NCBI RefSeq assembly: GCF_017875645.1
Contig: NZ_JAGGMR010000001.1
Location: forward strand, 1,426,001-1,490,000
Length of the DNA stretch: 64,000 nt
Reading direction: 5' to 3'
Source of the DNA: Nocardia goodfellowii
GTDB lineage: Bacteria > Actinomycetota > Actinomycetes > Mycobacteriales > Mycobacteriaceae
The translations under genes were made by a program, and so were the position numbers. This document shows positions 1-8,856 of this stretch, in pieces. Within the stretch, counting starts at the first letter, position 1; every line of letters begins with the position of its first letter. A model generated the notes under the pieces. The model did not search any database. It was not told where the DNA came from and saw nothing but the letters and a program-made list of their open reading frames with translations.

Positions 1-1129
1 CGGCGGGTTGAGCGAAACCGGCACCGGCGCCGAGGACGACCAGGGCGACGGCGACCAGGGTGAACCCGCTGTCGGCCCGCAGACTCGACAGCAGACCCAG
101 ACCAACGGTGGTGATCAACATGCCGGTGACGGCGAGGGCCCGGTTGCCCAGCGTCGCGCCCAGCCCGGCGCCGAGGCCGTTGCAGAGGATCGAGGCCAGC
201 AGCATCGGGATCAGCGCCAGCCCGGCCTCGGTGGGCGAGTAGCCGAGGACGAACTGCAGGTACTGCGTCAGCACCAGCAGAATGCCGCCGTTGGCGACCT
301 GCACGAGAGTCAGCGACAGGCTGCCGCCGGCGAAGTCGCGGTCCCGGAACAGGTGCAGTGGCACCATCGGTTCGGCGACGCGCTTTTCCCAGGCGATGAA
401 CGACACCAGGCTGAGGACGGCAATGGTGAGCGTGATCAGGGTGCTCGCGTGATCGAAGCCGCCCGCGGGGAATTCGATGATGGTCCAGACCAGGGCCGTC
501 ATGCCGACCATGGACAGCACCGCGCCCGGCACGTCCGGTTTCGTTTGCGGCCCTTTGGATTCCGGCATCAATACCAGTGCCGCGACGATGGCGATGATCG
601 CCACCGGGATGTTGATCGAGAACGCCGCGCCCCACCAGAAGTGCGCGATCAGCACGCCGCCCAGCACCGGACCGGCGATCAGACCGAGCACCGACGCGGC
701 GCTCCACGCCGCCATCGCTTTACGGCGCTCCTGGTCGTCGAACACGGTGATCAGGATGGACAGGGTGCTCGGCAGCACCAGCGCGCCACCGATGCCCATC
801 ACGGTGCGGGCCACGATCATCTCGATCGAGCTGTCGGCCAGGGTCGCGCCGAATGAGGCCGACCCGAACAGCGCCAAGCCGATGATCATCACCCGGCGGC
901 GGCCGAACCGGTCGGCCAAGCCGCCCGCGGTGAGCAGCAGCCCCGCGAACACCAGGATGTAGGAATCCAGGATCCACTGGATGTCCTGTGCGCCGGCACC
1001 GAGATCCTCGGCCAGCGGCGGCACCGCCACGGCCAAGACGAAATTGTCGATGACCAGGACCAGGGTGCTCAGGCACAGCACCACCAGAATCCACCAGCGC
1101 TTGGGGTTGCGGGTGTCGATCGCGTCCAT
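1..1129 (-). CDS. MFS drug-type transporter (DHA2/EmrB-QacA-like), C-terminus outside window
   Basis: Integral membrane proton-coupled efflux protein of the 14-helix drug/H+ antiporter group. The minus-strand frame opens at an ATG at 1129 and stays open to the window edge, giving about 376 residues. Hydrophobic helices follow one another from residue 12 on, and the loop-2 motif GGLADRFGRRR sits near residue 68, with a PxxxGPxxGG-type motif C further on (GLIAGPVLGG). The start is followed by a short basic cytosolic N-terminus (MDAIDTRNPKRWW), typical of the family. It is divergent from a TetR-family gene with dyads in the shared promoter, the usual layout of a repressor-controlled pump. The substrate cannot be told from sequence. 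The end is missing because the window starts here. Confidence 0.9.
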   Translation of the reverse strand, partial: MDAIDTRNPKRWWILVVLCLSTLVLVIDNFVLAVAVPPLAEDLGAGAQDIQWILDSYILVFAGLLLTAGGLADRFGRRRVMIIGLALFGSASFGATLADSSIEMIVARTVMGIGGALVLPSTLSILITVFDDQERRKAMAAWSAASVLGLIAGPVLGGVLIAHFWWGAAFSINIPVAIIAIVAALVLMPESKGPQTKPDVPGAVLSMVGMTALVWTIIEFPAGGFDHASTLITLTIAVLSLVSFIAWEKRVAEPMVPLHLFRDRDFAGGSLSLTLVQVANGGILLVLTQYLQFVLGYSPTEAGLALIPMLLASILCNGLGAGLGATLGNRALAVTGMLITTVGLGLLSSLRADSGFTLVAVALVVLGAGAGFAQPA

Positions 1130-1168
1130 CGGAAACTCTTCTCTCGCAGTGTTGCGTACGCTGTTTGC

Positions 1169-1217
1169 GTGTTGCGAACACTGTATGCATCATTTTGGGA
1201 CGTTCGCAAGTGCGAAC
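1169..1217. promoter_or_regulatory. Candidate TetR operators between the pump and its regulator
   Basis: Two dyads lie in the 125 bp divergent promoter. One is GTGTT-GCG-AACAC (1169-1181); the other is GTTCGCA-AG-TGCGAAC (1202-1217), a perfect 7+2+7 palindrome. They share the TGCGAAC/GTTGCGAAC core, so both could bind the same dimer. That they are bound by the adjacent TetR protein is inference. Confidence 0.5.
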
Positions 1218-1254
1218 ATCGTGCGCTAGGCTGGCCGAAACGGAAGGAGACTCG

Positions 1255-1986
1255 ATGCCCAGCGAGAAGCCGCAGGTGGAATCGGTGTGGACGCGCCCGC
1301 GCAAAGGCCGGGACCAGCCCGCCCTCACCCGCGAGCACATCGTCGCGGAGGCCGTCGCGCTGCTGGACGCGGAGGGCATGGAGGCGCTGACCATGCGCCA
1401 GCTGGGCGCGCGCCTCAACGCCGGCGCCACCTCCCTCTATCGGCACGTTGCCAACCGCGACGAACTGATCGAGCTGGTGGTGGACGAGGTCTACGGCGAG
1501 ATCGCCGTCCCCGGGATTTGCAACCCCGACGAATGGCGTGGTGCCACAGTGCAATTCGCGGCCAACATGCGGGCAATGATTCTGCGCCATCCCTGGATGG
1601 CCGGCACGCTCAGCCAGGTGGGCCTGTCCCACCTGGGCCCCAACGTCACCCGCATGACCGACCGCATGATCGCCCTGTTCCAGGCGGGCGGCTTCACGCC
1701 CGGCGAAGTGGGCGATGCCATCAGCGCGCTGAGCTCCTACGTCGTCGGCAGCAGCGTCAGCGAAGCCGCCTGGCTCACCGCCATCGCCCGCTCCGGCGGC
1801 ACCGAAGCCGAACTGGTCGCCGGTCTGCGCCCCGCCGTCGAGCAGGCCGCCGCCGAATTCCCCCGTCTCACCGCCGATCTCGCCACCGAGAACTGGGACC
1901 AGGACCCGGCCGAAGTCCGCGACCGCAAATTCACCTACGGCCTGGACCGTCTGCTCGACGGGCTCGATCCCCGCCGCAACCACTGA
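1255..1986 (+). CDS. TetR-family transcriptional regulator
   Basis: A 243-residue DNA-binding repressor. The N-terminal helix-turn-helix occupies roughly residues 22-68, including TMRQLGARLNAGATSLYRHV, followed by an all-helical ligand-binding domain of the TetR class C-terminal type. The ATG at 1255 is chosen because GGAGA lies 5 bases upstream; an in-frame upstream start would read through the palindromic operator region. Divergent from the MFS pump (start 1129), it probably represses that pump and itself, releasing on binding a drug-like ligand. The ligand is unknown. Confidence 0.9.
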   Translation: MPSEKPQVESVWTRPRKGRDQPALTREHIVAEAVALLDAEGMEALTMRQLGARLNAGATSLYRHVANRDELIELVVDEVYGEIAVPGICNPDEWRGATVQFAANMRAMILRHPWMAGTLSQVGLSHLGPNVTRMTDRMIALFQAGGFTPGEVGDAISALSSYVVGSSVSEAAWLTAIARSGGTEAELVAGLRPAVEQAAAEFPRLTADLATENWDQDPAEVRDRKFTYGLDRLLDGLDPRRNH

Positions 1987-2007
1987 AACGTCAATCGCGC
2001 ACAGCCG

Positions 2008-2044
2008 AACGCGGCCCCGCCCATGCCATGGGCGGGGCCGCGTT
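2008..2044. terminator. Bidirectional hairpin terminator
   Basis: Perfect 18 bp inverted repeat with one central base (AACGCGGCCCCGCCCATG and its complement), lying between the convergent ends of the TetR gene (+) and the ABC exporter (-). No T-tract, as is common in actinobacteria. Confidence 0.75.
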
Positions 2045-2055
2045 GCGGGTTGCGG

Positions 2056-3936
2056 TCAGGCCGCGACTTCGACCGTGTCGTCGGCGAATTGGGTGCGGTA
2101 CAGCTCGGCGTAACGGCCTTCGGCGGCGAGTAGCTCGGTGTGTGTGCCGCGTTCCACGATGCGGCCGTCTTCCAGGACGACGATGAGGTCGGCGGCGCGG
2201 ATGGTGGACAGGCGATGGGCGATCACCAGGGCGGTGCGCCCGTCGAGAGCTTCGGAAAGAGCTTCCTGGACAGCGGCTTCCGAGGTGGAGTCCAGCGAGG
2301 CCGTCGCCTCGTCGAGGATGACCACCCGCGGCTGCTTGAGCAGCAGACGGGCGATGGTGAGGCGCTGGCGTTCGCCGCCGGAGAGGCGGTATCCGCGTTC
2401 GCCGACCACGGTGTCCAGACCGTCCTGGAGCGAGGCCACCAGATCGCCCAGCCGGGCGCGCTCCAGGGCGTCCCACAGCTGCGCTTCGGTGGCTTCCGGA
2501 CGGGCCAGCAGCAGATTCGAGCGGATCGAATCGTGGAACAGATGGCCGTCCTGGGTGACCAGGCCGACGGTGTCGCGCAACGACGCCGTGCTCAGCTGGC
2601 GGACGTCAGTGCCGTTCAGGCGCACCGCGCCACTGTCTACGTCGTACAGCCGGGAGACCAGTTGCGCCACAGTCGATTTACCGGCGCCGGAGGAGCCGAC
2701 CAGCGCGACCAGCTGGCCGGGTTCGGCGCGCAGCGACACATTGTGCAGGACGTCCACACCGCCTCGGGTATCCAGCGTGGCGACCTCCTCCAGCGAGGCC
2801 AGCGACACCTTGTCGGCGGAGGGGTAACCGAAGGTCACGTCGTCCAACTCCACGGCCACCGGGCCCTCGGGCACCGGCACCGCGCCGGGCGCTTCCTCGA
2901 TCAACGGCTTCAGGTCCAGCACCTCGAAGACCCGCTCGAAGCTCACCAGCGCGGCCATGATCTCCATCCGGGCGCTCGCGAGTGCGGTGAGCGGGGTGTA
3001 CAGCCTGGTCAGGAGCAGCGAAAGAGCCACCACCGCACCGGCATCCAGTTGTCCGCGCAGCGCGTACCAGCCGCCGAGGCCGTATACCAGGGCGAGGGCC
3101 AGGGCCGAGACCAACGTCAGCGAGGTGACGAAGACCGTCTGCAACATGGCGGTGCGGACTCCGATATCGCGGACCCGGCGGGCGCGCAGCGCGAACTCGT
3201 CCGATTCCTGCGTGGGCCGCCCGAACAGCTTCACCAGCGTGGCGCCGGGCGCGGAGAACCGCTCGGTCATCTGGGTGCTCATCGCCGCATTCAACTTCGC
3301 CGCCTCCCGCTGCAGCGTGGCGAGCCGGTTGCCCATGCGCCGGGCGGGAATGACGAACACCGGCAGCAACAACAGCGCGAGCAGGGTGATCCGCCAGGAG
3401 ATGGTCAGCATCACGCCCAGGGTGAGCGCCAGCGTGACCAGGTTCGCGACCACGCCGGACAAGGTGTCGCTGAAGGCGCGCTGCGCCCCGATCACGTCAT
3501 TGTTCAAGCGGCTGACCAGCGCGCCCGTGCGAGTGCGAGTGAAGAACGCGATCGGCATCCGCTGTACGTGATCGAACACCGCGGTGCGCAGATCCAGGAT
3601 CAGGCCCTCCCCGATGCGGGAGGACAGCCAGCGGGTACCGACCCCGAGTGCGGCGTCGAACAGCGCGAGTACGCCGATGATCAGGGCGAGCACGACCACG
3701 ACCCGCGGCGCCGCACCGCCGACAATGCTGTTGACGACACGGCCGGCCAGCACCGGCGTGGCCACCGCGAGCAGCGCCGACACCACGCTGAAGACCAGGA
3801 ATACCGCGATCCGCGCTCGATGCGGCTGCGCGAATCCGAGAATCCGCTTGGCGGTCGCCAGGCTGAACGGACGCTGCTCGTCGGGCGCGTTCATTCGCCG
3901 ATACATCTGGCTGTACGCCACCGATTCGATATTCAC
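2056..3936 (-). CDS. ABC exporter, fused membrane and ATPase domains
   Basis: A 626-residue half-transporter that should work as a dimer in the cytoplasmic membrane. Residues 40-345 form the six-helix ABC transmembrane type 1 domain; residues 360-600 are the ATPase. Visible motifs: Walker A GSSGAGKS (414-421), Q-loop VTQDG (460-464), signature LSGGE (518-522), Walker B VVILDEA (538-544) and the switch His in VIAHRLS (571-577). The start is taken as GTG at 3936, where GAGGGAG sits 7 bases upstream; the frame also opens further upstream, but without a ribosome site and outside the conserved region. Substrate unknown; lipid or drug export is typical of this MsbA-like group. Monocistronic, ending at the shared hairpin terminator. 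Confidence 0.9.
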   Translation of the reverse strand: MNIESVAYSQMYRRMNAPDEQRPFSLATAKRILGFAQPHRARIAVFLVFSVVSALLAVATPVLAGRVVNSIVGGAAPRVVVVLALIIGVLALFDAALGVGTRWLSSRIGEGLILDLRTAVFDHVQRMPIAFFTRTRTGALVSRLNNDVIGAQRAFSDTLSGVVANLVTLALTLGVMLTISWRITLLALLLLPVFVIPARRMGNRLATLQREAAKLNAAMSTQMTERFSAPGATLVKLFGRPTQESDEFALRARRVRDIGVRTAMLQTVFVTSLTLVSALALALVYGLGGWYALRGQLDAGAVVALSLLLTRLYTPLTALASARMEIMAALVSFERVFEVLDLKPLIEEAPGAVPVPEGPVAVELDDVTFGYPSADKVSLASLEEVATLDTRGGVDVLHNVSLRAEPGQLVALVGSSGAGKSTVAQLVSRLYDVDSGAVRLNGTDVRQLSTASLRDTVGLVTQDGHLFHDSIRSNLLLARPEATEAQLWDALERARLGDLVASLQDGLDTVVGERGYRLSGGERQRLTIARLLLKQPRVVILDEATASLDSTSEAAVQEALSEALDGRTALVIAHRLSTIRAADLIVVLEDGRIVERGTHTELLAAEGRYAELYRTQFADDTVEVAA

Positions 3937-3988
3937 GCTCGCACTCCCTCTCACTCCCGGCCCATTCAAGCCGGTAGCACCGACACTA

Positions 3989-4006
3989 GAACCTAAACAT
4001 TGGTTC
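3989..4006. promoter_or_regulatory. Inverted repeat in divergent promoter of ABC exporter and FAD oxidase
   Basis: GAACC-N8-GGTTC dyad in an AT-richer patch of the 212 bp divergent intergenic region, 53 bp upstream of the ABC exporter start. It may be an operator or simply part of the promoter. Only five base pairs per arm, so support is weak. Confidence 0.25.
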
Positions 4007-4148
4007 AGATCAACCCATTCCCCCAGGCCCCGGGTCCTGTCGAACCTAACGGCGCGCCCGTCGACAAGGGAGACCCTGCTACTACCACCCATATCGATGG
4101 TCTGTGTTGTCGCCGACCACGTCGGCGGGACAGGCTTAGGCTGGCGGG

Positions 4149-6986
4149 GTGAGCGAGCTGGATCGGATCGTCGAGGCGTTGCGCGAGCGGGTCGGCTGCG
4201 CGGTCGATCTGTCGGCGCGGCGGCGCGCGGAGTATTCCTCCGACGCTTCGAACTACCGGGTGCTGCCCGCTGCGGTGGTCTTCCCCCGTGAAGCCGACGA
4301 TGTGGCGGCGACGCTCGAATTCGCCCGGGACAATGGGCTTTCGCTGACCGCGCGCGGCGCGGGGACGTCGGTGGCGGGCAACGCGATCGGCGACGGAATC
4401 ATCCTGGATTTCAGCCGATACATGAATCGAGTGCTGGAACTGGATCCGGAACGGCGGACAGCCCGGGTGCAGCCCGGAGTGGTGCTGTCGGCGTTGCAGC
4501 GCGAGGCGGGAGCGCACGGGTTGCGGTTCGGGCCGGATCCGTCGACCCAGAACCGGTGCACGCTCGGCGGGATGATCGGCAACAACGCCTGCGGACCGCG
4601 GGCCGTCGCCTGGGGACGTACTTCGGACAACGTGCGTGAACTGCGCATCCTCGACGGCACCGGCGCGGATCGCGGGCTCGGCGACGACCTGACCGTCGTG
4701 CCCGGTCTACCGGAATTCACGCGGGCGAATCTGGCCGTGCTGCGCACCGATCTGGGCCGGTTCGACCGGCAGGCTTCCGGATACGGGCTGGAACATCTTC
4801 TGCCGGAGCGCGGTTCGTCGATCGCCAAGGCGTTCGCCGGTTCCGAGGGCACCTGTGGTGTGCTGCTCGAGGCCACCGTCGACCTGGTCGCGCTGCCCGG
4901 GGCCACCGTATTGACGGTGCTCGGATACGACGACATGGCCGCCGCCGCCGACGATGTCGCGGCCGTCATGCGCTGCGAGCCGATCGCCGTCGAGGGCATC
5001 GACGCCCGATTGGTCGACATCGTGCGCGCACACCGGGGGACAGTTCCGGAACTACCGCGCGGCGGCGGCTGGTTGTTCGTGGAAACCGCGGGCGACAGCG
5101 CCGAGCAGGCCTGGGCTGCCGCCGCCGGACTGTGCGAAGCGGCGAACGCGCTCGACTCCCGCATCGTCGCCGAACCCGCTGAGGCAGCGGCACTCTGGCG
5201 AATCCGCGCCGACGGGGCCGGACTCGCCGGACGCACACCGGACGGGAAACCGGCGTGGCCCGGCTGGGAGGACGCCGCCGTCCCGCCCGAACATCTGGGC
5301 GCGTACCTGCGCGACTTCGCCGACCTCACCCGCGAGCACGGTGTCGACGGCCTGCTCTACGGCCACATCGGCGACGGCTGTATCCACGTACGTCTCGACC
5401 TGCCGATCGCCGAGGCACCACAACGCTTCCGCGCCTTCCTGTTCGACTCGGCCGAGCTGGTCGTCCGCTACGGCGGCTCGCTGTCCGGTGAACACGGTGA
5501 CGGTCGCGCCCGCTCGGAGTTGTTGCCCGTCATGTACTCCCGAGCAGTGCTCGACGTATTCGCCGGATACAAAGCACTGTTCGATCCGGACAATGTGCTC
5601 AACCCCGGCGTGCTGGTGGCCCCCCGGCCGCTCGACGCCGACCTGCGGGTGGCCGGCTTGCCGAGGGTCCCGCTCGCCGACGGTTTCGCCTACCCGCATG
5701 ACGAGGGCGACCTCGCCACCGCGGTGCACCGCTGCGTCGGCGTCGGAAAGTGCCGGGCGGACAACAGCTCCGCGGGCGGTTTCATGTGCCCGTCCTTTCT
5801 CGCGACCGCCGACGAGAAGGACAGCACCCGCGGCCGGGCCCGGGTGCTGCAGGAGGTCGTGCGCGGCGCCCTGCCCTGGGACTCCCCCGCCGTCGCGGAA
5901 TCCCTGGACTTGTGCCTGTCCTGCAAGGCTTGTCGTTCCGACTGCCCCGCGGGCGTCGACCTCGCCACCTACAAATCCGAGGCGCTGCACCGTCGCTACC
6001 GGGGCCGCCTGCGCCCGGTCGACCACTACACCCTCGGCCGGCTCCCCCGCTGGCTGGCCCTGGCGACCCGCGTGCCGCGGTTGGCCAATGCCCTATCCGA
6101 AATCCGCTGGTTGCGCCGAATCGGCCTGCGCGCCGCCGGCATCGACCCCCGTCGCGAGATCCCCCGGCTCGCCGATCGCAGTTTCCGCCGTCACTACCAG
6201 CAAAATCCCACCTTGGGGGCCGGTTCCGATAGCCAGCGAGATCCGGTGGCGCAGCCGGAGATCATGCTGTGGGTCGACACCTTCACCGATGCCTTCGACC
6301 CCGAAATCGCTCTGGCCGCAGTCCGATTGATCGAATCGCTCGGATTCCGGGTGCGCGTGCCGGATCGCCGGCTGTGCTGTGGATTGACGTGGATAAGTAC
6401 CGGCCAGCTGGACGGAGCCCGGGCGCGATTGCGCACGACGCTGGACGAACTCGACGAGCACGTGCGCGGCGGCGGCATCGTGCTCGGGTTGGAGCCGTCC
6501 TGCACCGCTGTGCTGCGCGCCGATCTCCCGGAACTGCTCCCGGACGACCCGCGGGCCGCCCGGACCGCCGCGGCCATCCGCACGCTCGCGGAATTCCTTG
6601 CGGCACAATCCGACTGGCGTCCTCCGGTCCGGGAAGGCGCGGAGGTGGTGGTGCAGCCCCATTGTCACCAGCACGCGGTACTGGGTTTCCAGGCCGACCG
6701 GGAGCTGCTGGCCCGCATGGGTGTACGCGTACGGGAGATCGCCGGATGCTGCGGCCTGGCCGGAAATTTCGGTATGCAGCAGGGTCATTACGACGTGTCG
6801 GTGCAGGTCGCGGCGAACGGTCTGCTGCCCGCCCTACAGGCGGACGCGACGGCCACACTGCTCGCGGACGGCTTCTCGTGCCGTACCCAAGCCGAGCAGC
6901 TGGCGGGCCGCGAGGGCGTGCACCTGGCCCAGTTCCTGCTGGACGACCAGCTGCCGAACGGCAGCGTGCCGGGCGGAATCGAGTAA
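4149..6986 (+). CDS. FAD-linked oxidase / (4Fe-4S) / CCG-domain fusion, D-lactate or D-2-hydroxyacid dehydrogenase type
   Basis: A 945-residue three-part redox protein. The N-terminal third is a PCMH-type FAD domain (GGMIGNNACG near residue 140). A FAD-oxidase C-terminal domain follows, with GHIGDGCIHV (about 420) and GEHGDGRARSE (about 450). Next is a 4Fe-4S ferredoxin-like segment with cysteine clusters CVGVGKC...C (about 530) and CLSCKACRSDC (about 590). The end carries two CCG-type cysteine motifs (CCGLTW, CCGLAGNFG) and the histidine-rich QPHCHQH. Proteins of this architecture oxidise D-2-hydroxy acids such as D-lactate or D-2-hydroxyglutarate and pass electrons to the respiratory chain. 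The start codon is GTG. Exact substrate not deducible. Stands alone, divergent from the ABC exporter. Confidence 0.85.
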   Translation: MSELDRIVEALRERVGCAVDLSARRRAEYSSDASNYRVLPAAVVFPREADDVAATLEFARDNGLSLTARGAGTSVAGNAIGDGIILDFSRYMNRVLELDPERRTARVQPGVVLSALQREAGAHGLRFGPDPSTQNRCTLGGMIGNNACGPRAVAWGRTSDNVRELRILDGTGADRGLGDDLTVVPGLPEFTRANLAVLRTDLGRFDRQASGYGLEHLLPERGSSIAKAFAGSEGTCGVLLEATVDLVALPGATVLTVLGYDDMAAAADDVAAVMRCEPIAVEGIDARLVDIVRAHRGTVPELPRGGGWLFVETAGDSAEQAWAAAAGLCEAANALDSRIVAEPAEAAALWRIRADGAGLAGRTPDGKPAWPGWEDAAVPPEHLGAYLRDFADLTREHGVDGLLYGHIGDGCIHVRLDLPIAEAPQRFRAFLFDSAELVVRYGGSLSGEHGDGRARSELLPVMYSRAVLDVFAGYKALFDPDNVLNPGVLVAPRPLDADLRVAGLPRVPLADGFAYPHDEGDLATAVHRCVGVGKCRADNSSAGGFMCPSFLATADEKDSTRGRARVLQEVVRGALPWDSPAVAESLDLCLSCKACRSDCPAGVDLATYKSEALHRRYRGRLRPVDHYTLGRLPRWLALATRVPRLANALSEIRWLRRIGLRAAGIDPRREIPRLADRSFRRHYQQNPTLGAGSDSQRDPVAQPEIMLWVDTFTDAFDPEIALAAVRLIESLGFRVRVPDRRLCCGLTWISTGQLDGARARLRTTLDELDEHVRGGGIVLGLEPSCTAVLRADLPELLPDDPRAARTAAAIRTLAEFLAAQSDWRPPVREGAEVVVQPHCHQHAVLGFQADRELLARMGVRVREIAGCCGLAGNFGMQQGHYDVSVQVAANGLLPALQADATATLLADGFSCRTQAEQLAGREGVHLAQFLLDDQLPNGSVPGGIE

Positions 6987-7085
6987 CGACCGGCAAGCCC
7001 TGCTGATCGAGATCGTTATCGTCACCGGCACTTCGCCCGTCAGCCCGGTGTCTGGATCACCGGACGAGCCGGGCAGAATGGGGCC

Positions 7086-8024
7086 GTGCGCGAACAGGCG
7101 GCGGTTGCCGAATCCGGCCTGGTCCGGACGGTGACTTCGGCCCGTCCGGTCGATCTCGCCCACACCATTGCCCCGCTGGGCCGGGGGCCGGGTGATCCTT
7201 GCCACATCACCGCCGGTGACGGCAGCTACTGGCATGCCTCGCGCCTGCTGTCCGGCCCGGTGACCTACCGCCTCAGCCAGCCCGACAGACATTCCGTGCG
7301 GGCGAGCGCCTGGGGTCCCGGAGCCGACGAATTCCTGGACCGGCTCGAGCACCTGCTCTGCTTGGACGAGGACGTATCCGGTTTCGTCCCCGAGCACCCG
7401 AAACTGGCCGACGCGCACCGCCGCTACCCGGGTCTGCGCATGCTCCGCACCGGCTTGGTTTTCGAAGCGCTGGTCCCCGCGGTACTGGAGCAAAAGGTGC
7501 ACACCAAATCGGCGCGGGCCTCTTGGCGCGCCCTGGTCCGGAAATTCGGCGAACCGGCGCCCGGCCCCGCTCCGGCCGGTCTCACCCTGCCGCCGGACGC
7601 GGACACCTGGCGGCGGATTCCCTCGTGGGTCTATCACCGCGCCAATGTCGGCCCGCAACGCGCCCAGACCATTGTCCGAGCCGCCCGCCTCGCGGAATCG
7701 CTGGAACGCATCGCGACACAGGATCCGTCCGAAGCGGCGCGCCTGCTGTGCACCATTCCTGGTATCGGGATCTGGACCGCCGCCGAAATCGGCCAGCGCG
7801 CCTTCGGTGACGCCGATGCCCTCTCGGTGGGCGATTTCCATCTCGCCGCGATCATCGGCTGGACCCTGCTCGGCCGGGCGATCGAGGACGACGAGATGAT
7901 CGAATATCTGGAACCCCTGCGCCCGCACCGTTATCGAGCGGTTCGCCTGCTGGAGATCAGTGGTTACGCGCACAAACCCAAATTCGGCCCGCGCACTCCG
8001 CTCACCGATCACACCTGGCACTGA
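7086..8024 (+). CDS. HhH-GPD DNA glycosylase (3-methyladenine DNA glycosylase type)
   Basis: A 312-residue base-excision repair enzyme expected to remove alkylated or damaged bases. The helix-hairpin-helix with GIG (CTIPGIGIWTA, about residues 220-231) is followed by the catalytic aspartate in SVGDFH (about residue 249), the HhH-GPD signature. The N-terminal 100 residues resemble the AlkA-like beta domain. No C-terminal Cys cluster for an iron-sulfur centre is visible, which argues against MutY or Nth. Start is GTG at 7086; no strong ribosome site precedes it. Lies 99 bp after the FAD oxidase on the same strand, functionally unrelated. Confidence 0.85.
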   Translation: MREQAAVAESGLVRTVTSARPVDLAHTIAPLGRGPGDPCHITAGDGSYWHASRLLSGPVTYRLSQPDRHSVRASAWGPGADEFLDRLEHLLCLDEDVSGFVPEHPKLADAHRRYPGLRMLRTGLVFEALVPAVLEQKVHTKSARASWRALVRKFGEPAPGPAPAGLTLPPDADTWRRIPSWVYHRANVGPQRAQTIVRAARLAESLERIATQDPSEAARLLCTIPGIGIWTAAEIGQRAFGDADALSVGDFHLAAIIGWTLLGRAIEDDEMIEYLEPLRPHRYRAVRLLEISGYAHKPKFGPRTPLTDHTWH

Positions 8025-8177
8025 CCCGCCGTACCTCCGGTCGGGACCCAGGCACCGGAACCCGATAACGGGTCCTCTCATCCGATGCGCCGGGTCCCGG
8101 CCGAAGGCGCGCCGGGACGACGGGGCGCGCTGCCGAGGCCTTCCCCAGTCCCGGCCGCGCGCCGCCACCGCGAGCCG

Positions 8178-8384
8178 TCAGGTTCGCAGCGCCCGCTCGT
8201 CCAGCACGCATTTGCCCGCCTCGACCAACGTCGCTCGCGCCCGGCGGCGCACCCGGCACCGGTCCACGGTGCAGTCGAGGTGCAATTGCATTGCCGCGTG
8301 CGCTTGCTCGGTCGTCATCGGGCCGGGGTCGGTCCCGCAGGCGAGCAGCGCGGCGACGTGCATGTTCAGATTGGTCAATTGCAT
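8178..8384 (-). CDS. Small conserved protein, function unknown
   Basis: A 68-residue basic protein with no signal peptide. It carries three cysteines (CGTD, the CTVDRC pair) within a short helical, arginine-rich stretch (CRVRRRARATL), which might bind metal or nucleic acid; that is inference only. AAAGGACGG lies 9 bases before the ATG at 8384, a good ribosome site. It is divergent from an HTH/DUF5753 regulator 472 bp away, and similar short proteins are often seen near such regulators in Nocardia-like genomes (recollection, not checked). Confidence 0.65.
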   Translation of the reverse strand: MQLTNLNMHVAALLACGTDPGPMTTEQAHAAMQLHLDCTVDRCRVRRRARATLVEAGKCVLDERALRT

Positions 8385-8574
8385 GGCGCGATTTCCGTCC
8401 TTTCCCGGGAGACGAGAGCTGGCATTCTGTCAGTTACCTTCACAGTTCCGATCGCCCACGGGTCGACACGCCGCCGCGTGTGTGGTGGGGGAACCATCCA
8501 GCGCTCACGGCGGGACTGGTCTGGGCATTGATCATCAACGGCCATGACTCCTCGTTCCTGCATGCGATCGGTGA

Positions 8575-8629
8575 TGTGCCCGGAGCTTTCACAGCGGGGA
8601 GGGGCCGGGCCTGGAAGGCTCCGGGCACA
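8575..8629. other. Long perfect-arm hairpin in a 472 bp intergenic region
   Basis: TGTGCCCGGAGC (8575-8586) and its exact reverse complement (8618-8629) flank a 31-base G-rich loop; allowing one mismatch, the stem extends to 16 bp. It lies 228 bp upstream of the HTH/DUF5753 gene and 190 bp from the small minus-strand gene, so it is not a simple 3'-end terminator of either. The rest of the 8385-8856 region holds no credible gene. It could be a 5'-leader structure, a small RNA or a protein-binding site. Confidence 0.5.
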
Positions 8630-8856
8630 CTCTCAGCACACCATCGCAGACGGCGGCGAGCAACGGACTTGCCGGATACCGGAAGATTTCGCGCGAATTC
8701 CCAGCACGAAGTCCATTCAGGGGAGGAAGATTCTCCATATTGGATGAGATGTGCTGTTGCCCCCAAAGAGCCTATTGCCCAAGTGAAGTGCCGGTCGCCG
8801 AGCGGCGGACCAGGCACGACGCCGGAGGCGAGCCTGAGCACTGAACGGAGCGTGCC

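Noticed and set aside
2140..3996. A 618-codon plus-strand frame opposite the ABC exporter
   Set aside because: Composition is His/Gln/Arg-rich and the opposite strand encodes a complete ABC transporter with all motifs.
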